In this document: positions 1 through 5,672 of the stretch, in pieces
Layout: each line of letters opens with the position of its first letter
Numbering within the stretch: the stretch's first letter is position 1
NCBI GenBank assembly: GCA_021648045.1
Contig: JAKITM010000081.1
Location: 1 to 10,267 of the forward strand
Reading direction: 5' to 3'
Source: Lysobacterales bacterium
GTDB taxonomy: Bacteria > Pseudomonadota > Gammaproteobacteria > Xanthomonadales > SZUA-36
Length of the DNA stretch: 10,267 nt
Notes under the pieces: model-generated
Database searches by the model: none
What the model saw: the letters and a program-made list of their open reading frames with translations, nothing else
Told to the model about the DNA's origin: nothing
Position numbers and translations under genes: made by a program

Positions 1-2281
1 CGGCAATATAGTCAGCAGCTTTGTCTAGGCCGGTAGAGCCTGGAACCCGGCCCTGCATATCATCTGCAGCAAGTGTTTCAACATCAAGTTGCATTCTGGC
101 GGCATTAAACACGGGCGCCAACATGGCTAGTGCCGGACGCTTTTTGAGTACTGGCAGCTCGCCGGGCTGATCAACAAGATCCGCAGACAAAGGTGAGCCG
201 ATTGCAGGCCACTGGCCTTTAAGCGAATTGGTAGGTTCTGTACCGGTAAAACCGAGATATGAATACTTACCGTAATGCGGCAGTTTTCGAGCAAGGCCTG
301 CGACAGCCTCGCTGGCGTGCGCGCTTAACCAGGCGACTGCCAAGTTAGTGTCGTCTGGGTGGCGAGTTACCACAACCAAGCTGTTATCCGCTGCGTTTGC
401 AGATTCGCTACCGAAGCGGGCAGCATCCACACCAATTTCCGCGTCATAAGGCTCCAGTGCACTATCGATGGCTTTGCGCCAGCTATTGTTCCAGCCCAAT
501 ACCCATACGCTACGGTCTTTAGGTAAGCTGCTGACCTCGGAGTCCAGTTTTACGCTGAACTCTTCACCTTTATTAGCTTTCCAGATTTTTGCCAGTTGCT
601 GATAACGCGCAATGGTCTCAGCATTCGCTTTTGAAGGCAGAATCATCAGGGTTTTGCTGGCGCCAAACATTTTGGACAATGCGGGTGGAATTTCCTGAAA
701 ATGCAGTCGTCTCATCAGGTTAAATTGCGGGTCTACATCCACTCGTAGAGGGGTTCCATCTACCTGCAAACTGTATTTTTGTTGTTTCTGATCCATTGCC
801 AGCATTTGTTTGTGGGCTTTGTCAGCGGTATAAATAACCACGGGTATCGATAGTGTGTAAACATCCCCCGCCTGTATCTGTTCTAGCTCCAACTCCACCA
901 TATTATGGTCTGCGTGAGCTGATTTGATTTTTAATTCTGGTGCGCCACTGCGGTTGACCCATTGATCGAAAAAACCACTCAAGTCCTGATTGGTTACCTC
1001 TTCAAAGGATTCACGAATTTGGGTATAACCCGCCCGTTTGTACTTATTGTCCCGATAAAACTTCTGCAACGAGCGCCTAAAATTATCGTCTCCGACATCC
1101 TCCCTGAGCATGTCAAACATCATCGAGGTTTTGCCATAACCAATCGCAGAAGAAGAGGCATTGGTACGAGAAATAAAGTCTTTTAAAGGAAACTCATTCT
1201 CAGGACTTACATAATCTGTATAGCTTTGTAGGGTGGAAAGTCTGGAAGAAGCACCATTGCCGCGCTGTTCAGCGATGAGGTGATCTGCCATATAGGCGGT
1301 CAAACCCTCACACCAGTTGCCAGTTTCAAAATCCACAAACACGCCATTGCCCCACCAGTTGTGTAATAGTTCATGCGGGTAGGAAGAATGCAATATGAAA
1401 GGAAAGCGGATGATTTGTGGGCCCAACAGGGTAAAGGATGGCATGCCATAGCCGGTTTCCCAGAAGTTCTCTACCAGGGCAAACTTCGAGTATGGATAAA
1501 CACCAATCAATTCCCGGTACATCTCCAAATATTGAGCGGTGGTTTCTAGGTACTTATTGGCCAAAGCATCATCTTTGTCGCGCAAAAACGCCATGGCGGT
1601 GACATTACCAACTTGATACTCATACTCTGTAAACTGTGCGGATATTACAAACACCTCTTCGGTAGGCGTGTTTACTTCCCAGGTATCACTGTGAAATTTA
1701 TCATCTTCCGATTGTGCAGTTCTAGTGCCTTGGCTAACGGTTCGCCAGCCGGCAGGCACTTGTACTTTCAGCTTATAGGTGATGTATTCATCCCCAAAAG
1801 AGGGTATCCAGTGAGTTGATCCGGAAAGGAAAACCCCCTGTTCATCAATCAGACCTGGCGACTGGCTAAAGCCGCGCGAGTACTCCTCGTTCATCTGTTT
1901 TACTGGATGGTGAATAACCCCGGCGTATTCAATCACCAATGAATCCGGTTGCTGACCTTCGAAATCAATCTGGTAGGTGGTAGTTTTTAATACTGAGCTA
2001 TGGTCTTCCTGATCCATGCCTTTATCGGCAGGCGTTGTCACATCTTCTATTTCTGTAATAGTCACGCCAGCGCTGGGGCTGTTGGGTGATAATCCTTGGT
2101 GTAGCGAAAAGCGCAGTGTCGAAGGCTCAGCGCTCGCTGAAATAGTGATGATATCCCTCACTTTAATACTGTGTTTTATTGGGTCTACCTCAATATCAAG
2201 GTCGTGGTGATACAGCGTCTCTTGGGCTTGAAGGCCACTTGCCAATACTAGTAAAGCGAATCCGATTAGGAAGTTTTTCAT
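1..2281 (-). CDS. Exported M1-family metallopeptidase fused to an M28-type domain (5' part, cut by window edge)
   Basis: I translated the reverse strand from ATG at 2281; the frame stays open for 760 codons to the window edge, so the C-terminus is missing. Residues 1-20 form a signal peptide (MKNFLIGFALLVLASGLQAQ), suggesting a periplasmic or secreted enzyme. The M1 catalytic domain shows H303-E-L-L-H307, the third zinc ligand E325 in WCEGLT, and GYGK with Y382 as the likely catalytic tyrosine. Two features differ from classical aminopeptidases: ETGYGMPSF (275-283) stands where GAMEN is expected, and 17 rather than 18 residues separate H307 from E325. Residues about 535-715 are an alpha/beta linker I cannot assign. 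Residues 734-760 (LAADDMQGRVPGSTGLDKAA and on) resemble the start of M28 aminopeptidases. Substrate unknown; peptide scavenging is inferred. AAGAGA lies 6 nt before the start. The M1 call is secure, the M28 call likely. Confidence 0.9.
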   Translation of the reverse strand, partial: MKNFLIGFALLVLASGLQAQETLYHHDLDIEVDPIKHSIKVRDIITISASAEPSTLRFSLHQGLSPNSPSAGVTITEIEDVTTPADKGMDQEDHSSVLKTTTYQIDFEGQQPDSLVIEYAGVIHHPVKQMNEEYSRGFSQSPGLIDEQGVFLSGSTHWIPSFGDEYITYKLKVQVPAGWRTVSQGTRTAQSEDDKFHSDTWEVNTPTEEVFVISAQFTEYEYQVGNVTAMAFLRDKDDALANKYLETTAQYLEMYRELIGVYPYSKFALVENFWETGYGMPSFTLLGPQIIRFPFILHSSYPHELLHNWWGNGVFVDFETGNWCEGLTAYMADHLIAEQRGNGASSRLSTLQSYTDYVSPENEFPLKDFISRTNASSSAIGYGKTSMMFDMLREDVGDDNFRRSLQKFYRDNKYKRAGYTQIRESFEEVTNQDLSGFFDQWVNRSGAPELKIKSAHADHNMVELELEQIQAGDVYTLSIPVVIYTADKAHKQMLAMDQKQQKYSLQVDGTPLRVDVDPQFNLMRRLHFQEIPPALSKMFGASKTLMILPSKANAETIARYQQLAKIWKANKGEEFSVKLDSEVSSLPKDRSVWVLGWNNSWRKAIDSALEPYDAEIGVDAARFGSESANAADNSLVVVTRHPDDTNLAVAWLSAHASEAVAGLARKLPHYGKYSYLGFTGTEPTNSLKGQWPAIGSPLSADLVDQPGELPVLKKRPALAMLAPVFNAARMQLDVETLAADDMQGRVPGSTGLDKAADYIA

Positions 2282-2315
2282 ATTTTATCTCTTGCAAGGT
2301 AAATTTAATTGCCCC

Positions 2316-2344
2316 AAAATAGCATTGTTTTGCATCGGTATGAA
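2316..2344 (-). promoter_or_regulatory. Candidate sigma70 promoter of the M1 peptidase gene
   Basis: Read on the minus strand, TTCATA (2344-2339) serves as a -35 box and TATTTT (2321-2316) as a -10 box. The spacer is exactly 17 bp, and TG one base upstream of the -10 gives an extended -10 (TGCTATTTT). This would place the transcript start about 28 nt before the ATG at 2281. It is a pattern match only; the -35 box matches consensus at 4 of 6 positions. Confidence 0.4.
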
Positions 2345-2383
2345 GCGAATGTTGGGTAGTTTGTGGTTTTTGGTCTCTAAAAA

Positions 2384-2405
2384 CTCAGGGTATACTCAGA
2401 GCATA
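2384..2405. repeat. Imperfect 11-bp tandem repeat in the divergent control region
   Basis: CTCAGGGTATA (2384-2394) is followed directly by CTCAGAGCATA (2395-2405), identical at 9 of 11 positions. The unit is about one helical turn and ends two bases before the candidate -35 box of the ChaN-like gene. Placement and spacing fit an activator site, but no regulator gene is present to link to it. Confidence 0.45.
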
Positions 2406-2407
2406 CA

Positions 2408-2437
2408 TTGTACTATGTGAAAATAGTTTGTTTTAAT
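2408..2437 (+). promoter_or_regulatory. Candidate sigma70 promoter of the ChaN-like lipoprotein gene
   Basis: TTGTAC (2408-2413) and TTTAAT (2432-2437) are separated by 18 bp; TTTTAA at 2431 gives 17 bp. The start codon follows 47 nt after the -10. The boxes are moderate matches to consensus, and the adjacent tandem repeat at 2384-2405 makes an activated promoter plausible. Confidence 0.35.
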
Positions 2438-2484
2438 AGCGCAAGCTAAATTCCACAGCATTAACAAGGAAGAAGACAAAAAGC

Positions 2485-3573
2485 ATGAAAAAATCATCAC
2501 TATTATTAGTATCTGCCATTACTTTAGGTCTGGGCGCATGTGCATCAACCACTGCATATCAAGCAGCAGAGAAAACCTCCGCAACGGCTGTTATCAGCCC
2601 AATAAACACAACTTACGATACCATTTGGGTGCGCGGCAAAGACAGTAGCGTGCAATCTCTGGAACAAGTTGTTGAACAGTTGAGTACCTATGATGTGGTG
2701 TTTTTTGGTGAGTTTCATGGCCACTCCGGTATTCACCTGGCACAAATGCAGGTTTTTGAAGGGTTACAGTCTAAAAACCCGGCTATGACCCTTTCACTTG
2801 AGCAGATTGAGCGCGATATACAGCCCTTGCTCGACCAGTATTTGAATGGAGAAATCGGTGAAAAAGTATTGCAGAAAGATGGCCGTGGCTGGGATAACTA
2901 TGAACAGAGTTACCGTCCACTGGTAGAGTATGCCAAAATCAATAATCTACCTGTATTAGCCGCTAACGCACCTAAAGATGCGGTTATTTGTGTTGGCAAG
3001 AAGGGCGCAGAGGTATTAGATAAAATCCCAATGCCGGATCGCGGATGGTTGGCAAAAGAACTGAACCTGTATGAGGGCCCTTATAGGGATAAATATTTAG
3101 GTTTCATGGGCGGCAGTAGAGCACACGGTGCTGATACTGAAGATGCCGCTGATTCCAAAAAGAAGAAAAAATCCATGGATGCCGGTATGGCAATGGCAAT
3201 CCGGAGTTTCTCAGCCCAGGTTTTGCGCGATGACACCATGGCAGAAACCATCGCCATGCATCTTCAGGGCAATCCGGAGCGTAAAGTTTTACATCTTACC
3301 GGCAGCTTTCATTCAGAGTCTGGCCTTGGTACTGTTGAGCGCTTACTTATCCGCATGCCTGAGCTAAAAGTTGCTGTTATAAACCCGATTACCGTGAAAG
3401 ATTCGCAGTCACCCGCGTGGAGCGAGGATGAAGCAAAAACCGGAGATTTTATTCTACTGGTTAACAAAACCCCGCCTATGTTTGTAAACAAAGACAGTGA
3501 AAGAGAATATATGAACACAATGATCCGTAAGCGGATGAAAAACAAGTGTGTGTATACCAATAAAGAAGCCTAA
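2485..3573 (+). CDS. ChaN-like haem-binding/Tiki-superfamily lipoprotein
   Basis: This 362-residue protein begins with a lipoprotein signal peptide ending in LGAC, with C19 as the lipidated residue; Ala at +2 suggests outer-membrane sorting. The body matches the ChaN-like family (Cofac_haem_bdg). VVFFGEFHGH at 71-80 holds the family's first GExH motif, and HLTGSFHSESGLG at 270-282 holds the second. Between them are AANAP (159-163) and the helical MAMAIRSFSAQVLRDD stretch (235-250). Campylobacter ChaN binds haem and is tied to iron uptake, while other superfamily members are metal-dependent hydrolases, so the exact activity here is open. An insertion near 206-232 contains acidic residues and five lysines in a row and looks like a flexible loop. 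AAGGAAGAAG at 2466 provides a ribosome binding site, with a rather long gap to the ATG. The gene is divergent from the M1 peptidase and upstream of the czc cluster; any functional link to metal efflux is inference. Confidence 0.85.
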   Translation: MKKSSLLLVSAITLGLGACASTTAYQAAEKTSATAVISPINTTYDTIWVRGKDSSVQSLEQVVEQLSTYDVVFFGEFHGHSGIHLAQMQVFEGLQSKNPAMTLSLEQIERDIQPLLDQYLNGEIGEKVLQKDGRGWDNYEQSYRPLVEYAKINNLPVLAANAPKDAVICVGKKGAEVLDKIPMPDRGWLAKELNLYEGPYRDKYLGFMGGSRAHGADTEDAADSKKKKKSMDAGMAMAIRSFSAQVLRDDTMAETIAMHLQGNPERKVLHLTGSFHSESGLGTVERLLIRMPELKVAVINPITVKDSQSPAWSEDEAKTGDFILLVNKTPPMFVNKDSEREYMNTMIRKRMKNKCVYTNKEA

Positions 3574-3594
3574 TCAAGCCTCTTAACCCTAAGC

Positions 3595-3681
3595 TCATCA
3601 TCCTCGCGAAGCATGCCCCCGCGAAAGCGGGGGGCGGGGGCGGGGATCCAGTGGTGATGCGACTGGTTTCCGGAATGACGA
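3595..3681. repeat. Palindromic intergenic repeat with GC-rich hairpin
   Basis: The ends form an imperfect inverted repeat: TCATCATCCTCG (3595-3606) matches the reverse complement of the right end (CCGGAATGACGA, 3670-3681) at 8 of 12 positions. Inside are a perfect 7-bp stem CCCCCGC/GCGGGGG closed by a GAAA loop (3616-3633), a G-rich run (3629-3645), and a second stem CCAGT/ACTGG (3648-3652 with 3662-3666). The ends and the GATCCAG core resemble the CGTCATTCCCGCG...GGATCCAG type of dispersed repeat known in many Gammaproteobacteria. No T-tract follows either stem, so it is not a canonical terminator, though it could slow or end transcription after the ChaN-like gene. Confidence 0.6.
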
Positions 3682-3715
3682 ATAGGTTTTGATATTGTTA
3701 TTAAGATTTGCTTTT

Positions 3716-3751
3716 GGTTGATTAGGTTGATTAGGTTGATTAGGTTGATTA
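3716..3751. repeat. Four perfect tandem copies of GGTTGATTA
   Basis: GGTTGATTA occurs four times without a mismatch from 3716 to 3751, ending 12 nt before the ATG of the His-rich gene. In the frame of that gene each copy contains TGA, so the array is not coding. It lies where a promoter or leader would be, so a copy-number change would alter spacing there by 9 bp per unit. Confidence 0.9.
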
Positions 3752-3763
3752 CACTAGGGCTAT

Positions 3764-4195
3764 ATGGAATATTTCCGTCAGCTAAACAAGCGTAGATTTA
3801 TAGTTTTGGGCTTATTGCTCTCGCTGCTACTGCTGTCTATGCCTGGGCTTAAGTTGCATGTTCATTCGCTAGACCATGAGCATGCTGGTAATCCGGGTCA
3901 TAGCCAAGGCCTTGCTGAAAAAACCAGTGATACTTCTTTAAGCAAGGCCCACTTTACCCACGACTTATCCCATGAGCATAATGAGGAAGTGATTTCAGAG
4001 GTTGAAGTCAGTAATCAGGGCCTGTTGAAAAACCTCAATATCAGCAGCCTTGGTCTTGCCATCCCCGTGCTGTTTTTCACCTTGATGATATGCGTCCGCT
4101 CCCGGCCGTTTATTCAGCGCAGGCGAGAAAACAAGTTAATATTTTATAGCTATTACCTGCTTTCCCCACCCCTGCGAGCACCACCCGCACGCTAA
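3764..4195 (+). CDS. Small two-pass membrane protein with His-rich periplasmic loop
   Basis: I do not recognise a named gene. The 143-residue product starts with a basic N-terminus (KRR at 9-11) and a hydrophobic helix (about 12-28). A hydrophilic loop (30-93) follows with nine histidines at 32, 34, 38, 40, 46, 63, 66, 70 and 72, in HxH or HEH-like patterns plus acidic residues. A second helix spans about 94-111, followed by a very basic tail. Positive charges at both ends put the loop in the periplasm, where it could bind zinc, cobalt, cadmium or similar ions. The C-terminus, PPLRAPPAR, recalls small proteins often found next to copper or czc genes. It lies 166 bp upstream of czcC on the same strand, so a role as metal buffer or sensor for the efflux operon is likely but inferred. 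The Shine-Dalgarno match (AGGG at 3756) is weak. Confidence 0.7.
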   Translation: MEYFRQLNKRRFIVLGLLLSLLLLSMPGLKLHVHSLDHEHAGNPGHSQGLAEKTSDTSLSKAHFTHDLSHEHNEEVISEVEVSNQGLLKNLNISSLGLAIPVLFFTLMICVRSRPFIQRRRENKLIFYSYYLLSPPLRAPPAR

Positions 4196-4201
4196 TATTC
4201 T

Positions 4202-4218
4202 CTGCGTATACCTGCGTA
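4202..4218. repeat. 10-bp-phased direct repeat CTGCGTA in the czc leader
   Basis: CTGCGTA occurs at 4202-4208 and again at 4212-4218, exactly 10 bp apart, a few bases after the stop codon of the His-rich gene. Direct repeats at one-helical-turn spacing are typical of OmpR/PhoB-type response-regulator sites, the class to which CzcR-like metal regulators belong. That link is inference; no regulator gene is in the window. Confidence 0.35.
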
Positions 4219-4246
4219 GAAACACTCTATCTATGAGTTCTTTTTG

Positions 4247-4276
4247 TTGTCCACACTTGCTTGGCTTATCTATAGC
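4247..4276 (+). promoter_or_regulatory. czcC: Weak candidate promoter for czcCBA
   Basis: TTGTCC (4247-4252) and TATAGC (4271-4276) could act as -35 and -10 boxes with an 18-bp spacer. Both are poor to moderate matches, as expected for a regulated promoter. The operon may alternatively be read through from the His-rich gene, because no clear terminator separates them. Confidence 0.25.
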
Positions 4277-4287
4277 AACACAAGTGT
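4253..4287. repeat. Inverted repeat ACACTTG / CAAGTGT
   Basis: ACACTTG (4253-4259) and CAAGTGT (4281-4287) are perfect reverse complements separated by 21 bp that include the candidate -10 region. It could be an operator half-site pair or an RNA stem. No T-run follows, so it is not an intrinsic terminator. Confidence 0.35.
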
Positions 4288-4351
4288 AAGCACAAAAACC
4301 AAAAAACCATTTTATTTAGCTTTATGCCTGTATAGCAACAAGCGTACACAA
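4271..4351. repeat. Duplicated leader motif TATAGCAACA, copies 60 bp apart
   Basis: TATAGCAACA occurs at 4271-4280 and 4331-4340, exactly 60 bp apart. Similarity extends further: the first copy continues CAAGTGTAAGCACAA and the second AGCGTACACAA. Allowing two 2-nt gaps, 20 of 21 aligned bases agree. The second copy runs directly into the AAGGA ribosome binding site of czcC. Confidence 0.6.
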
Positions 4352-4364
4352 GGATTATGTAATG
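4350..4364 (+). promoter_or_regulatory. czcC: czcC ribosome binding site with adjacent start-stop ATGTAATG
   Basis: AAGGA (4350-4354) lies 7 nt before the czcC start at 4362, a good spacing that supports this start. An ATG at 4357 is followed at once by TAA (4360-4362), whose last base is the A of the czcC ATG. The first ATG is only 2 nt from AAGGA, so it is probably not used. Confidence 0.7.
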
Positions 4365-5672
4365 CGGCCATTTTTTCTTCTTACCAAACCCGTTAACAGG
4401 CGCCCGGTTTTCCGGACACTTTTTTTACTTGCTTTGCTATGTTTTTGTGGAGTTGTTAATGCTGCTGATAGCGACGCTGAAAACCACACACTGAGCCTAA
4501 ATGAAGCCATCATCAAGACTATTGAGCACAATCCGGAACTACGGGCTTTTGACTACCGTTTAAAAGCCCAGCAAGGACGGGTTGAGCAAGCGGGCATAGC
4601 CCCCAGCCCTGAAATAGACTTTTTATTGGAGGATCTTTTAGGCAGCGGCGATAACCGCGGCGTGGATAGTGCACAAGCTACCCTGAGCATTAGCTGGGTG
4701 CTTGAACGCGGCTTGCGCCAACATTATATAAATGCAGCTACTGCGGGTTCATCTCTAATAAAAGCGCAGGCAGATATACAACAATTGAATGCAGCCGCCG
4801 AGACTGCTCGCCGGTATCTGCAGAGTCTGGCTTTTCAAGCACGCGAATTAAATGCCGATAAAAGCATTCATCTGGCCGAAGAAATTATTCAATCAGTAAG
4901 CAAGCGGGTTAAGGCGGGTCACACCCCAGCCGCGGAGCTTTCCCGGGCGCAGGCTGAACTGGCACACAGCAAACTACAGCGCGAAGATATTGTGCATGAA
5001 CTCCGGGCAGCCAATCATCTACTGGCAGCCCAGTGGGGGGAGACCAGCCCGTCTTTTTCCCGGGTTGAGGGCGATGTTTTAACCATCCCGCAGATTGCTT
5101 CTTTTGAGAATCTAAAGTCGCGCTTGCCAGAGAACCCAGAGTTCATTCGCTTATTGTCTAGCCAACTGTTAAAGCAGGCAGAGTTAGACCTTGCCCTGGC
5201 GCAAAGCAAGCCCAGTTGGCGTGTTAGCGCCGGAGTTCGCCATAGCAATGTTGGTAATGATCAGTCCCTGATTACGGGTATTTCTATCCCGTTTGGTAAA
5301 AACACCCGCAACCCGGGACGGATTGCCGAAGCCCGCGCGAATTTAGCGAAAACCGATAATGACAAGCATGCCGTGCAAATTCAAAGCGAAACAGCCCTAC
5401 TGGTCATCTATGAAAAATTACAACACAGCCTGCATGTCATTAATGCCGTGCAGATCGACATTATTCCACCCCTTGAGAAAGCCCTTGTAGGGACCCGCCG
5501 CGCCTACCAACTTGGCCGCTACAGTTATCTGGAACTACGCAGTGTTCAGAACGAATTGCTAGATGCCCATAATATGCTGCTTGAAGCCAGCGTTGCCGCA
5601 CATGGCTACCTGATTGAAATCGAGCGATTAACCGGCGTGTCTCTAAGCCAAACAACAACAGGAAACACCTAA
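4362..5672 (+). CDS. czcC: CzcC-like outer-membrane efflux channel (TolC family)
   Basis: This 436-residue protein is the outer-membrane component of a tripartite heavy-metal RND pump, forming the exit duct through the periplasm and outer membrane. A long basic N-terminus and hydrophobic core (about 17-34) end at VVNA, a good signal peptidase I site, so the mature chain starts near A35. Two outer-membrane-efflux repeats follow. The first contains LSLNEAIIKTIEHNPEL (44-60) and a VDSAQATLSISWVLERG stretch (101-117) typical of CzcC/CusC-like proteins; the second starts near 247. Long Ala/Gln/Leu-rich helices such as 182-215 build the periplasmic barrel. Length is usual for the family. It is the first gene of czcCBA, and its TAA overlaps the czcB ATG by one base, implying translational coupling. 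Confidence 0.93.
   Translation: MRPFFLLTKPVNRRPVFRTLFLLALLCFCGVVNAADSDAENHTLSLNEAIIKTIEHNPELRAFDYRLKAQQGRVEQAGIAPSPEIDFLLEDLLGSGDNRGVDSAQATLSISWVLERGLRQHYINAATAGSSLIKAQADIQQLNAAAETARRYLQSLAFQARELNADKSIHLAEEIIQSVSKRVKAGHTPAAELSRAQAELAHSKLQREDIVHELRAANHLLAAQWGETSPSFSRVEGDVLTIPQIASFENLKSRLPENPEFIRLLSSQLLKQAELDLALAQSKPSWRVSAGVRHSNVGNDQSLITGISIPFGKNTRNPGRIAEARANLAKTDNDKHAVQIQSETALLVIYEKLQHSLHVINAVQIDIIPPLEKALVGTRRAYQLGRYSYLELRSVQNELLDAHNMLLEASVAAHGYLIEIERLTGVSLSQTTTGNT

Noticed and set aside
962..1186. Plus-strand open frames at 962-1186, 1613-1819 and 2016-2210
   Set aside because: All are antisense to the continuous 760-codon M1 peptidase frame, which carries recognisable motifs through these regions.
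3128..3367. Overlapping plus-strand frame inside the ChaN-like gene
   Set aside because: It is another reading frame of a well-supported lipoprotein gene, with no ribosome binding site or family signature.
3616..3633. GC hairpin as an intrinsic terminator of the ChaN-like gene
   Set aside because: The stem is strong but no T-tract follows on either strand, and it is better explained as part of the palindromic repeat.
3629..3645. G-quadruplex in the G-rich run
   Set aside because: Only three G-runs are separated by single C residues; a fourth separate run of three or more is absent, so an intramolecular quadruplex is not well supported.
3716..3751. CRISPR-like array
   Set aside because: The units are 9 bp and contiguous, with no spacers and no cas genes nearby.
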